Assembly: GCA_012861695.1 (NCBI GenBank)
Contig: JAAOOA010000026.1
Coordinates: 14,131,432 to 14,195,431 of the forward strand
Source of the DNA: Trematomus loennbergii
Taxonomy: Eukaryota; Chordata; Actinopteri; Perciformes; Nototheniidae
Direction of reading: 5' to 3'
DNA: 64,000 nucleotides
Shown: piece after piece, positions 45,133 to 59,259 of the stretch
Layout: each line of letters opens with the position of its first letter
Position numbering within the stretch: position 1 is the first letter of the stretch
Program-made: the position numbers and the translations under genes
Notes under the pieces: model-generated
What the model was told of the DNA's origin: nothing
What the model saw: the letters and a program-made list of their open reading frames with translations, nothing else
The model's database searches: none

Positions 45133-46153
45133 CAGTGGCGTCGCCTGGCCTGGGCATCCGGGGCTTTAGCCCCGAATGTTTTTTCTGTAGCCCCGGACAA
45201 TTCTCCCTCAATAATATAATACATTAACCGTGCTTTACGTGAACCTCATCATGACACAAGAGAGGACGGCAGCACTGTAATTTCCCGTGTTCAGTGAATG
45301 CAACAGAGGCATGACACCAGACCAATCGGAGAGTTGCATGGAAATAAACGTGTGCTTGTGTCATTCAAGCTCGGCTCTGTGTGTGGCAATAGCGCATTTA
45401 GTGTGATAGAGGGGGAGGGAGGGACCGGTGACTGTCAGCATGGACCGTGTTGTTAGCATCTGGTTAGCTCGCTGCACTAACGGACATAAGGAGCTGTTTG
45501 TTCCACAAGAAGCTGGAGGAGAGTCCTCTCCTCTCAGACTGAGAGACTCAGGTGAGCTAAAGGACTCTCTGAGTGTTTAGATAGTTAACTTTAGTCTAAG
45601 TTATCTCAGTGGGTCTCAAACGGTTTGGTCACAAATTATTCAAAAGATTATTTCCGCGGCACACCTTCATATGATCATTATAGTTATTAAAAAAAAGAGA
45701 ATAAAGGAAAAACAGTTATGAAATACTATATGGCAGTAAAACAAGAATAGAGTTTAAAAGGGGAGTGATTAGTAAAATATCCATAAAGAAAAAGTACATC
45801 TGTTTACAGTTCTGCTTCATATGGGTGTTGAGAGAGGTATCCATAGATCTCTTCATTTTGCTCTCAAAGTGCACCAGATTGATGCATTTAACTTCAATAT
45901 TTAAAAAAAAATCTTCCCGGGGGAGCATCCCCCCGGACCCCTCTAGAGGAGGTGAGGTCCGCTCCCCACTCATAAAAAATACCACTTTACCCCTGCCTAT
46001 ATGCCGTGAGCTGATTATCGAGCCTTCATTGTAACAGTCGTGGGTGTACTGTGTGTGTGCGTGTGGGGAGTGTTGCAGTAAAAAATGCCACTGTAGTGCC
46101 ACCGCCACTGTGGGCTAAGCCCCGAATGTTTTCAGGTCCAGGCGACGCCCCTG
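45133..46153. mobile_element. Nonautonomous hAT transposon with intact 8-bp target duplication
   Basis: Flanked by GATTTGAC at 45125-45132 and 46154-46161. Ends CAGTGGCGTCGCCTGG and, reverse-complemented, CAGGGGCGTCGCCTGG (15 of 16). AGCCCCGAATGTTTT occurs near both ends. Length 1021 bp. An internal fragment starting MDRVVSIWLARC is too short for a transposase. Confidence 0.85.
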
Positions 46154-46161
46154 GATTTGAC

Positions 46162-46439
46162 ACTTAAATGTGCACAGATCCATGCCACACTCGCGGATCG
46201 CAGGAACCAGTTCTTAACTGTGAAACAGAGGATTCAGAGCGTTAGGACAGATGATGTTAATGAACCTTTGCCAATAAAGACAGAGGCTGTTCCTCTGTCA
46301 GCCGCAATGTAAAGCCAGAAATCAAAGAGTCAAATCAGATTGACCTAAATATACCTGTGCCAAGTGTTAGGTGAAGCAGAAGAGCAGTACAAACTAAAGA
46401 GGGATATAACCACTAGATGGCAGCATTTGCCAAAACTCG
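46162..46439. other. Intergenic, no feature seen
   Basis: Short spacer between the hAT element and the composite CA-rich repeat. Confidence 0.5.
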
Positions 46440-46887
46440 TCGAAAATACACACACACACACACACACTTCTTGTGCTTATGTCCCCCACACCTTCCAGAC
46501 AAAACAATTGACTAAGTTACGGGAACCTCTCACTTTCTCGCAATGTATACACACACTTACACTTCTTGTGCTTATGTCCCCCCACACCTTCCAGACAAAA
46601 ACAATTGACTCTAAGTTACGGGAACCTCTCACTTTCTCGCAATACACACACACAAAAGTGACCGAGTGACTTTGTTTTGATCATAAATATTGTGTTTTCA
46701 TCCAATTGCCTCAAGACCTTATGTTATCCTCCACACTAGGCCTCTGAACATATACAATTGATGATCACCACTTGCATTGCATTTTTGTGATTTATTCAAC
46801 AGTGAAACACCCATGATGTTTTCGGTCAGAATTGACCTCCATAGAAAATTAATGGGTATGAGTGTATTATGAACATCCTGCAGATGG

Positions 46888-46922
<35 letters not shown>

Positions 46923-46933
46923 CACACAACACA

Positions 46934-46987
<54 letters not shown>

Positions 46988-47276
46988 CTTGTGCTTATGT
47001 CCCCCCACACCTTCCAGACAAAACAATTGACTCTAAGTTACGGGAACCTCTCACTTTCTCGCAATACACACACACAAAAGTGACCGAGTGACTTTGTTTT
47101 GATCATAAATATTGTGTTTTTCATCCAATTGCCTCAAGACCTTATGCACACACACACACTCTCTCTCACACATATTTATTGTGCTTATGTCCCCCCACAC
47201 CTTCCAAACAAAACAATTTACTCTAAGTTACGGGAACCTCTCACTTTTCTCGACACACACACACACACACACACAC

Positions 47277-47346
<70 letters not shown>

Positions 47347-47637
47347 TACACACATCTTCTGTGCTTATGTCCCCCACACCTTCCAGACAAAACAATTGAC
47401 TGTAAGTTACGGGAACCTCTCACTTTCTCGCAATACACACACACAAAAGTGACCGAGTGACTTTGTTTTTGATCATAAATATTGTGTTTTTGATCATAAA
47501 TTTGTTTTTCATCCAATTGCCTCAAGACCTTATGCACACACACACACTCTCTCTCACACATATTTATTGTGCTTATGTCGCCCCACACCTTCCAAACAAA
47601 ACAATTTACTCTAAGTTACGGGAACCTCTCACTTTCT

Positions 47638-47710
<73 letters not shown>
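46440..47710 (+). repeat. Composite tandem repeat: about 80-170-bp units separated by (CA)n
   Basis: Six copies (near 46469, 46561, 46986, 47176, 47357 and 47566) of a unit with CTTATGTCCCCC, CACACCTTCCAGACAAAAC, AATTGACTCTAAGTTACGGG and AACCTCTCACTTTCTCGCAA. Several also have AAAGTGACCGAGTGACTTTG, then CCAATTGCCTCAAGACCTTA. CA arrays lie between units (46890-46984, 47256-47345, 47640-47708). Open frames here are repeat artefacts. Confidence 0.85.
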
Positions 47711-47714
<4 letters not shown>

Positions 47715-47984
47715 TCAAATCAATACATCCCATACATCATTGGAACGGGAATAATCTCAGCTACAATACCAACTAAAGCATTTCCATCTCAGTAAACACA
47801 GCCTACATGGCAAGCATTTTTATAATATACAGTAATGTACAGTAAGCACTCTTTGAACTTACTGCAAAATGATAACATGAAATGTCATTATGTCTGTCAC
47901 CCCTTGATTCTACTTGCTTTGACTGTTCAAATGAGATGTCAACCATCAAAATTAGATAAGGGGTTCCAGAGATATCACTGTGCA

Positions 47985-48056
47985 AAACACACCGGTCAAT
48001 TTTGACCGAAAATAGTATGGGAAGGGGGGTATGACCTAACGCAAGAGAAGTGTTAA
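47985..48056 (-). mobile_element. piggyBac-like right terminus
   Basis: Reverse-complemented it begins TTAACACTTCTCTTGCGTTA and contains GGTCAAAATTGACCGG, like the element in rai14 intron 14. A related GGTCAGAATTGACC occurs at about 46826, possibly the other end around the composite repeat. Confidence 0.45.
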
Positions 48057-48790
48057 TAGGTCATAGTATAGTATGTCAAGAAAAGTCATAGAATAGTATG
48101 TTGAACATTTGAGAAAAAAGTCATAGAATAGTATGTTGAACATTTGAGAAAAAAGTCACAGTGTATGGCGAAAATATAATAAAGATTCTAATTATAGTTT
48201 GTCGACAAATCTATGAAAAATTCATAGTATAAAATAAATCTAAATATAATGTGTTGACAACTTGAAGAAAAAATGTATCGGATAGTATGTTGAAAACATT
48301 TTTAAAGATAATAAGCCGAAAATGTTAAGAACAAATACATTTTATAGTTTGTAGAACATAACATTTAGAAAAATTCAAAATACAGTATGTCTACATTTTC
48401 ATTAAAAAAAGTCTTGGTGCAGTCTGTCGATAAATTCATCAAAGATTCTAAATGTTGTATGTCGAAAGATTCATGAAAAAGCTCATTCCTTAAAAGAGAA
48501 GCCTCAGATTGGGGAGGTTGGGAGGGGTTAAGGCGAGATAGGAAGGGTTTATTTCAAGCTTGTTGTGCAAATAAGTTATTAGGGCTTTTTTTGATCAATT
48601 AAGACTTGGTCGAAAATATGAAAAAGAAAATATATAGAGTATGTAGAAAATTCCAGGTACACAAAATGTTGTAAATAGTATGTTAAACATGTAATTAAAA
48701 CATTTGTTGTACTGTATATCAAAAATGTCATTAATAATATCAAAGTGCAGTATTCTGAAATGTTCAAAAAAGTCATACTAGTATATCGAA
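48057..48790. repeat. Degenerate AGTATGTxGA minisatellite with an embedded hAT fragment
   Basis: Many imperfect copies of CATAGTATAGTATGTCGA followed by A-rich spacers; units such as TAGAATAGTATGTTGAACAT repeat nearly exactly at 48089 and 48126. Positions 48495-48615 match the interior of the hAT at 51168-51683. Confidence 0.7.
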
Positions 48791-51159
<2,369 letters not shown>

Positions 51160-51167
51160 CCGTAACT

Positions 51168-51683
51168 CAGGGGTGTCCACATTTTTTTTACTGAGGGCCA
51201 CATACGAAGGGCTTGGCCCCTCACTATAGGTATATTGCTATAGGTATATTGCCTCATAAATAAAGTTAGCAAAATCAATCAATCGAGATAAATTCTTCTG
51301 GATAATTGAATATGCTTAAAGAAAAAATCACAGCTGTCCATTGGGTTTCATAATTTGTTCTTTAAAACAGAAGCCTCAGATTGGGGAGGGGGGTTGGGGG
51401 TTAAGGCAAAAATAGGAAGGGTTTATTTCAAGCTTTTTGTGCAAATAAGTTATTAGGGCTTTATTTTTATCAGCTAAGATTTGTTAGAAAATATTTTCAA
51501 CTTGAATTGGCTGAATTCATTTGAAGATTGGGCTTATTAACACATGGATACTATGTCATATTTTTGTATATATTTAAGAAGTACATTATAAAGACACGCA
51601 CAAGTTTCAGGTGTGGGCCATTGTAATTTTAGAATTAGCAGCGGGCCAATTAAAAAAGGGACAACGTAGTTCGGACACCCCTT
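51168..51683. mobile_element. Nonautonomous hAT with intact 8-bp target duplication
   Basis: Flanked by CCGTAACT at 51160-51167 and 51684-51691. Ends CAGGGGTGTCC and, reverse-complemented, AAGGGGTGTCC. Contains GAGGGCCACATACG near the left end and GCGGGCCAATT near the right, a pattern of hAT nonautonomous families. 516 bp, no coding frame. Confidence 0.85.
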
Positions 51684-51691
51684 CCGTAACT

Positions 51692-53315
51692 GAATATCTG
51701 AAGTCTGCCTTCATGGGGCAGTGTTGAACTATCTACAGACTAATATGCACTATCCATGGTCCCATTGTCTTCAGTACATACACTAACCTATGTGAGATTG
51801 CATCTACAAATGATTATTTCTTTGTTCACTATCTGTTGAACTACAGTTATATTGTGACATGTAGTTGTGTCTAAGTGGCTCTTTTGGCATCCAGGCTGGG
51901 GGGGGTTAGTATCTCAGTATGCTCTTCCATGGTAACTACTTGCGTTGTTGTGCAGTCATGTTGTAATCAGGGAACTTTTCAGTGTCACTGATCCAAGGCT
52001 CTCTCCACAAAAACATTGTTTGTTACATATTTATTAATGGGAGGTCTTTCAACGGGAAATAAAACGCTGACGCTCACTTTTCCAATATTCTTTCCTGGCA
52101 ACACATTTTCGCCAACTGTCATCACATCACAGCCTTCACCTAATCTCTCATTTCACATATCTCTTCTTTTCCGTATCTTTTTCCTTCCTCCTTACCCTTC
52201 TCCTCCTCTCCCTCTTTCTATTCATTTCTTCTGTCTGCTGTACTATGGTTTGTCAACATTGTTTACACGCTTACGCTCTATCTAATATGACTGTGTGTAA
52301 TTATCTGGTGTGTTCAACATGTTGTTGCTGTGTTCAGCCATCAGGCCACCGAGCCGTCAAAGGCTCTCAGTTTGTGTAACGCAGGCTGGCCTTGAAACAA
52401 GACCCCGCAGTAGACGAGTGGAGGGGCGTAAGAGACGCATGCAGCTTAATTGCTGCAAGATGTAACCTCGCCTCCAGCCTACTGTGGCCCACAAACACAC
52501 TCACACACATTCATGCGCATGAAAGCACGAGTATACACGCATACAAAAAAGAAAAAGGCATGCAAACACACAATCAAACATGTGTACACTTAGTATATGC
52601 AGGAAAGAAAAAAGCAACTGCTCTGAGCGGGTTACAAAATAGCTAAATGTGTTGCTCGGCATCGGGAAAAGGCAACAACCTTAATAGACACATTTTGTGT
52701 TTGTTTGCTGGTTAAAAACAAGGTTATACTGCATAACTATCCTTGGATTCAAAAGTCCTTCTCTCTGAAAACCAAATGGAATAACCAAATGAGTAAAATC
52801 TATGAGTCTCGTTTCCTGAAGGCATCTTAAGACGGTCGATGAACCAAAGTCTAATCGGTAAAAGATGATATTGATTCAAATATGCCTTTAAGTAATCTGC
52901 ATTTGGCTCTTAATAGAATCCCATGAAGAAATACTGAGCAGAAATGATGAGAGCGATGAGAGAGACAGGAGAGGAACTCTGGCCTGATTTGATCTTTTGC
53001 ACAAGGATCTGCAGTCACAAAGGGAATTGAATTACAACATTATGATATCATATTTCTTGAATTGCTAAATCCATGTAATGTTTGAGGGAAATGTAATGTA
53101 GTCAGAAACAATAAGAATCTGTGACCGTGCTCAGCTGCATAGAGAATCAATTGGATAAGTTGGAATAGGTGAGTGTAACAGTATACACTGGAACATCTCC
53201 TCTGGGAAAACAAACATTTTATGATTCAAATATAACATAAACAAAAGATCACAAAATAATGCACTAAATTCAGTCTCATCTTGATTGTCGCTCCGGGCGG
53301 CGCACCAGGATGACA
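51692..53315. other. Intergenic, no gene seen
   Basis: Includes a C/T-rich stretch at about 52170-52240 and a GC-richer block at 52330-52490. No exon with clear borders. Confidence 0.45.
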
Positions 53316-53516
53316 TCACAGATTACAGCTTGGCTCTCTGGTTTCTCGTATATTCAGTTCCCCTAAAAAAGAGATTTGACGGTGCTGCAACGTGATGATA
53401 GGAGATGTGATTTCTGAAATTGAGTCGTATTCCCCTGACATCTGCCGCACCATCTCGCTGGTGCGTTCACTGACATCACGGAGCTGCTGGCGGCAGTAAC
53501 CCAGGTCACTGAGATA
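53316..53516 (-). other. Protein-like open stretch, possible exon or conserved noncoding element
   Basis: A 66-codon minus-strand frame following TAACAG. It reads YLSDLGYCRQQLRDVSERTS then EMVRQMSGEYDSISEITSP and ends at TGA (53318-53316). The composition is helix-like and richer in GC than its surroundings. I do not recognise the family, and no good donor was found, so it would have to be a last exon. Confidence 0.25.
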
Positions 53517-55885
53517 CTGTTACACTCCGACTGTGGAAGACCACAGAGAGGTTCACCGGCACAGAAACACTGAGCCGTGTGCAGTGAATATCAGCGAGAG
53601 CCATGCTTATGATCAGATAATTACAGATTGGGAGTGTGTCCGTCTGTCTGTGTGGATTTAGGACAGAAGGACAAGTGTGTACATCACTCCACTTATTCCA
53701 AAACAGGATTCAGAGCATCATTTTCATCACCGAGTAACATATTTCCATCTAAAAGTCCCAATTTTCCCGTATGTTGTAAAGTGCTCTTTTCCTCTGTCTA
53801 GATGTGGGATATTTGGATGCAATCCCTGATCTGAGAGACTTTTGGCTACAGATCCGAACCCCAGAGATGTTTATTTCTGCATCTGATTTAGCCCAGAATG
53901 ATTGCAGCAATACTGTCTGGAGGTGGGGTAATAACAGTGGGCAGAACAAGGCCTTTGATCAGGCCATTCTCTCCTTTGTGTTTTACATTATGGCATCTTA
54001 CAAATATGTTGAAAGTGTGTCCCAGGGCACCTACACTTTGTAAACCAATCATATAACACAATCTAATTATATGATTACATGTGCATTGTTAAAAGTATGT
54101 GGATGTAAACATTTGGCAGGGAGACATGAAACTGAAGAATGTGGAGGGGGAAGGTTTGGTACAGAATATCGATGCTAGATCATTTGAAAAAGAGGGCAGG
54201 AAATAGATCTTTATTTAGCTGGATAATAGCGCTCACATTATCTTTCCCAGGAGTCCTTCGTATTCCAAACAGACTTTTCATATATCACTGGAGCGTATAC
54301 CTGCGCACTGAAATAGTGGAGACCCCGTGATTTAATTACCTCTTCTGCTCCCACTCTAGGCCAGGCTTCCCAGCTTCATTCCCTCGGCCTCCCCACATCA
54401 GGATCTGATGAGTCTAACTGGAAACACGTGGTCCACGCTGGCTCCCCCGACAGATGGGACAATATCATATTATTAATGACAGAAAGAGAGAGACAGAGGG
54501 GGGGGGGGAGAGAGAGAGAGCAGTGGGGAAGGAAAATCCTCTGTCCTCAAAGGCTTGCTGGTCTTAAATAGCTCAACACTGAGCTGCCGTCGCTTCTGAG
54601 GAAGTTATTATAGGAAGGCAGCACGTCTGTGTTTGCATATGGAATATCCTCTCAATCTAACTCAATACTCAGCAGGCTTAGACCTGTGTCACTGCTCTGA
54701 GATCTGCTGAACTCTGGACCCCACTGCACACTCATGAAGGGCTGAAGAAAGTATGTGGACACATCTTTCGAGTCATTGTGGCTCCGAGTCTGTTTTCAGT
54801 TCAGTGTAGTTCTTAAAGATAATGTTATTATTACAGCTTACATTGATATTATAAAATAATATCCAACTTGGCTGCAGGTTAGAGAAAGCCTTCTCCTGTT
54901 TCCACACGACAACCCCCACTTACAGCTACTGCTTGAACTGAAAAATGGACAGGAAACTAATTACTTACTGAATTTCCAGAACTGTAGAATAACAAGTCGG
55001 CATTATATCAAGATCGGACAAACAAGATATCTGCTCGCCGAATTATGAACATGCAGTCACAGCCACTAAAAAACACAGCTCGACTGTAAGTTACTCAACT
55101 TTTACCACCCAACATAAGGACTTGACCTCACTCATGCTCTTGTGTATGAAAGGGAGCAACGTTTTCAAATACTTTTAGTCTGCAAGGTATTAGCTTCATT
55201 TAATTATCATTTAATGATGTCTACTGCTTAAAGGGAATATTCCTAAGCAGCCTGGCCCTGGACTGCAGAGAAAACATCCTGGTGCTACAGGCTGAGTCAC
55301 AAAGGCTGGATTTCCCCGCACCAAATTACTCCGGGGGCCTGAGGCCATGTATCCCGCCAGCGCAGGAAACACTCACATTTACAGAACTTGGAGGTATGGG
55401 GGTGAACTGGGGGAGAATGGACATGACCTCTTACCTTTTAAGATGAACTCTTTTGGGTGAAAAATAGTTGTTTCTTTGGAATAAAGCTTGGGTGTCCATA
55501 TACCTTTGTGCAACAAACACAAGTAATTCCTCTTAAACTGAACTGCACAGGTATTGTGAACATAAGCACACACGCTGAGCAACAATTAGGTCGTGTGATG
55601 CTTTAATGGCTTCTTTCCCCCCAGTCACCACTGATTCACTTTGTATCAAAGTTCCGGAAACTACATAAACTGAGTCAAACTTCCAGAAAACACCTTGTTT
55701 CTCTTGTTCTCTTGCCTTCTCTCACACAAACACACGTACAGTGCCTCAGCATAAACTCCGGAAGGGGTCTCTGAGTTTACAGCCGAGTGACAAAGAATTT
55801 ACAGGCCTGCAGATCTAAGTGTGCATGTGAGTGTGTGACAGAGTGTGTGTGAGAAAAAGAAGAAAAAGGTCTGACACTGGTCTAA
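53517..55885. other. Intergenic, GC-richer blocks, no supported gene
   Basis: Holds a G/GA tract at 54481-54521 and moderately GC-rich blocks at 54340-54480 and 55245-55380. A plus-strand frame at the latter (LALDCRENILVLQAESQRLD) is open but has no firm exon borders. Confidence 0.4.
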
Positions 55886-56013
55886 GACTGCCTTATTAAA
55901 AAGGTGAGAAGTGAGTGCAGTGTCTGGAGGAGGGGGTTCATTGTGCTCTTAAAAGAGGACTTCAAAGGGAGGCTGGTGTCAGGGCTGAGGGGCATGGGAG
56001 CGAGAGGTGATGA

Positions 56014-56041
56014 AGAGGAAGAGGAGGAGGAGGAGGAGGAA
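56014..56041 (+). repeat. (AGG)n short tandem repeat
   Basis: GAAGAGGAAGAGGAGGAGG continued as AGGAGGA. Encodes a serine run on the other strand, an artefact. Confidence 0.8.
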
Positions 56042-56171
56042 AAGATAATGTAACTGATGGAGGGGCTCATGGGAATATCTGTGAAAAAGTTGAAGCCAGG
56101 GGAAGGTGGGTCGGGGTGAAGAAAAATGATGAGGGACAAAGACATTTTTTCTTCAAGGAATCAAAGAAATA

Positions 56172-56560
56172 AAGCCCAGTCCGCCATTTTGGTCTAGACT
56201 GAAATATCCCAACCACTGTTTGATGGATTTCCCTAACATTTGGTACAGACATTAATTGTGCCCAAAGACTGAATCTTATCGAATTTGACGATGCCTGATT
56301 TTTAATCCAGGAACATAAAGGTTTACTTATCCCAGTATTTCCTGGATGAATTGCCCCAAACAGTTTGTATTACATTCAGGGTTCCAAGATGATGTGCCCT
56401 CCTAACTTTGGTGAGGTTGAAATGTGTGGTTTACAGTGAAATATCGTAATGACTATTGCCATAGAATTGGGTACAGCCGTTCATGCTCCCTATAATTGTA
56501 ATACATTATGATCTCTTAAAAGTACCAATCTTTGGTCCAATTCTTATCTTTATGACATAA
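56172..56560. repeat. Degenerate teleost interspersed repeat
   Basis: CCGCCATTTTGGTCTAGACT, GAAATATC, TTTGATGGATTTCCCTAACA and TTTGGTACAGACATTAATTG match a repeat I know from many fish genomes. The GAAATATC motif recurs at about 56440, suggesting two internal units. Class not assigned. Confidence 0.45.
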
Positions 56561-59170
56561 TACCTCCATTCATCAGCCTTGATTGCACTTTGATTTTTAG
56601 AGATGATTAGCAAAAGTTTAGACAAGAAAACTAATGTAGTGAACATGCTAAGTTATTAAGCTCAAAAACACAAATGTGTTTAAGTACAATGTGGCTGTAG
56701 TCTCTTTATCTTTTTTTTGTGTGGGTAATTTGAGTAGATGTGGATAGAAAATAGTGGATATTATACATGAGTAGCCTGGCAGTATAGGCTACTCTTAGTC
56801 TTAATAAAGTACAACCAATTATCAAAATTATTAAACTTATTCAATCTACTTTATATGACATGACATCAGGCTATATCAAACTATAAACAAACTCTCAAAG
56901 ATCCTACTAGTCATTCATATTCATCAGCAAATCTAGCTCTGTAAAATTACAAGAAAAGCGTTGCTCTTGGTTACAAGTCAACATAAGTAACCAAAATGTC
57001 ACATATTCTACCCCTTTCACTGATTTTAACAGTCAGTTACAGCGCCTTTCATTAGCCGTGAGCCCTCGTGCTCTCTGACCTGCTGATTAGCGTTAGCTAT
57101 TAGCTTAATGTAGCATACATGATTGGACATTAGCATTGTTCTAATTATCCGCTCTAACAGGCAGCTTTATAGCAGATGTAGGAGTGCAGCGCAGACTAAA
57201 CACTGCAGAGCCAGAGGAGACAGATTCACATTCTCCGATATCACTGCTGGAAACCTCTCATCTCCATACCAACTTTTATAAAGACCAACCAAAACAGCTG
57301 TGTTTTTCAACTAATGCTGCACATTTCTGGTAAACCAAAGAGCCTGAGGAATTACTAAAATACGTTTCACTTTTACATCCATTAGCTTGCTCTTTCCAAT
57401 AATTAATTTATTTTCTCAGAAGTATTTGGCTTCTACCCTAAAAAAGATATCTGATGTTTAAAAAATGTGACATTGCTATATGAAAAGTAATAACATTATA
57501 ATGGCTTCCAAAGAAAAACAAATGCACACCTGCTACCCTGGCTTGGGGAGTAAAGGATTACAAGTAACAGGATCACATCATCAGGATACATACAAAAGTA
57601 ATTGATGTATTTGTTCTGTAGACTAGGAGGAAGCATGCTGACTCCACAGGCAATTTTAATGGAATTTAAACTGAACTAATTGTGTCTCCACGATTTATGG
57701 TTAAAATAACAGATACATTTGATGTCTATGAAAACAAAAACAGTTTAATGCTCAGTTGAACCATCTTGTGCTCTGTTGGAGAGACAAAACATTGACTCAA
57801 ATATGCTTGAAACTGTCACGGCACAGTGGCAGGTCGCATCAGCGAGGAAAGAGATGTTCAAATCCTGGAGAGCAGAACACGGAGTCGACTTCAAGGCTCC
57901 CACAAGACCTGTTCAAAGAATGCTTAATATTTCCAGTTCACATTTCTAATCAGCATTAGAACTTTCCCAGTGATTCATGGTCCATCCATGTTATTTCACC
58001 TGACACTGATTACCCTACTCTTGGACAGATGGTTTTGTAGCTTTTGCGCTGAGGGATTTGACCCAACCGCAGCACCAAAAAATGAAAATATAATTTGTAG
58101 CTGAATCAACTTGGCCCACGGCGCTTATGTGTCTTTTTCCATCTTTGAGAAACTATTTCAGAGCTGTTTAAGCCATTGTCTTGTGTAATGATATGTTAGC
58201 AGGTATGCCATCAAATACCTAGAGACTTTCTTGGAGCATATTATAAAATAATTGCTGTTCAGATTAATTTAAAATATTCTATATTTGCTATTTTTATGCC
58301 ACCTGCCTGTTGATCTTCTCTGGTTTAATTGCATGTTTAATGATGTATAACCTTATACGCACAGCTTTAAAAGCAAAACACTGCCCAAACTTATGTGACT
58401 CTATAATGTTGGCCTCCGACTGAGGTATTCCCTCCCAGCAGCCGTCTGACAATAATTACAATGATTCATTTAGCTTTATTACAGAACAGACATCTCTCTT
58501 TGTGTGTGTCTTGGCCTGGGGAGACTCAAGTGTCTCTAAGTGACGGCTCTTTAATTACAAGCACAAACAAAGACACCACGTACATATGTTCTGGTTTACT
58601 GTAATGAGGGAGACACCAGCAAGAAACTAATGTCGAAGCACAAAGGATTACTGTGAAATACATATCCATTTCTTTCTCTTTTTGGAAATCTTTCCCTCTA
58701 CCCCACTGTAAACACCAATCATCGACTGTACATTCAGAAATCCAATCCGCTGATATTGCTTTGATCCTGGCTGTTTCTGTGGCACTGAATCTACATCTAC
58801 TTACGCTAAGGGATTAGATCAAAAGATATCTGGCCCTAAGATTGACTTCTCATCAGAGCCGTACAGCAGTTTAACCGTATGTTTCTGATCAGTTAAATTA
58901 ATCACCTTTATTTATCTGGGTAAGGTTAATTTCTCACAGTGACAAAAACTAAACAAAACACCAGCTTTTTCTACCATGTCATGTTCTCTGTCTCTGTCAC
59001 TTGCTGGAGCTTTGCTTGTCAAATGTTCGGAGGAGAGAAGGGTTGGATTACAAACCAAACTCAGTCTGCGAGCTAGAGTCAGGTACCAGGCCAAAGGAGC
59101 CTGAGAGCGGTATGCACACATGTACAAACTCTTATAGTGCATGAGGGTATGCACATTTATCTGTACGTGT

Positions 59171-59171
<1 letters not shown>
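56561..59171. other. Intergenic, no gene seen
   Basis: AT-rich, without clear transposon ends or exons. Confidence 0.45.

Positions 59172-59258
<87 letters not shown>
59172..59258 (+). repeat. (TG)n with a CG switch
   Basis: About 77 bp of TG followed by CGCGCG and TGTGT. Alternating purine-pyrimidine throughout. Confidence 0.92.

Positions 59259-59259
<1 letters not shown>

Noticed and set aside
45716..46108. 130-residue minus-strand frame
   Set aside because: Lies wholly inside the nonautonomous hAT; the sequence does not look like a transposase.
46719..47795. Long open frames of Thr-His or Val-Cys repeats
   Set aside because: They are translations of CA/TG microsatellites and the composite tandem repeat, with no non-repeat coding content.
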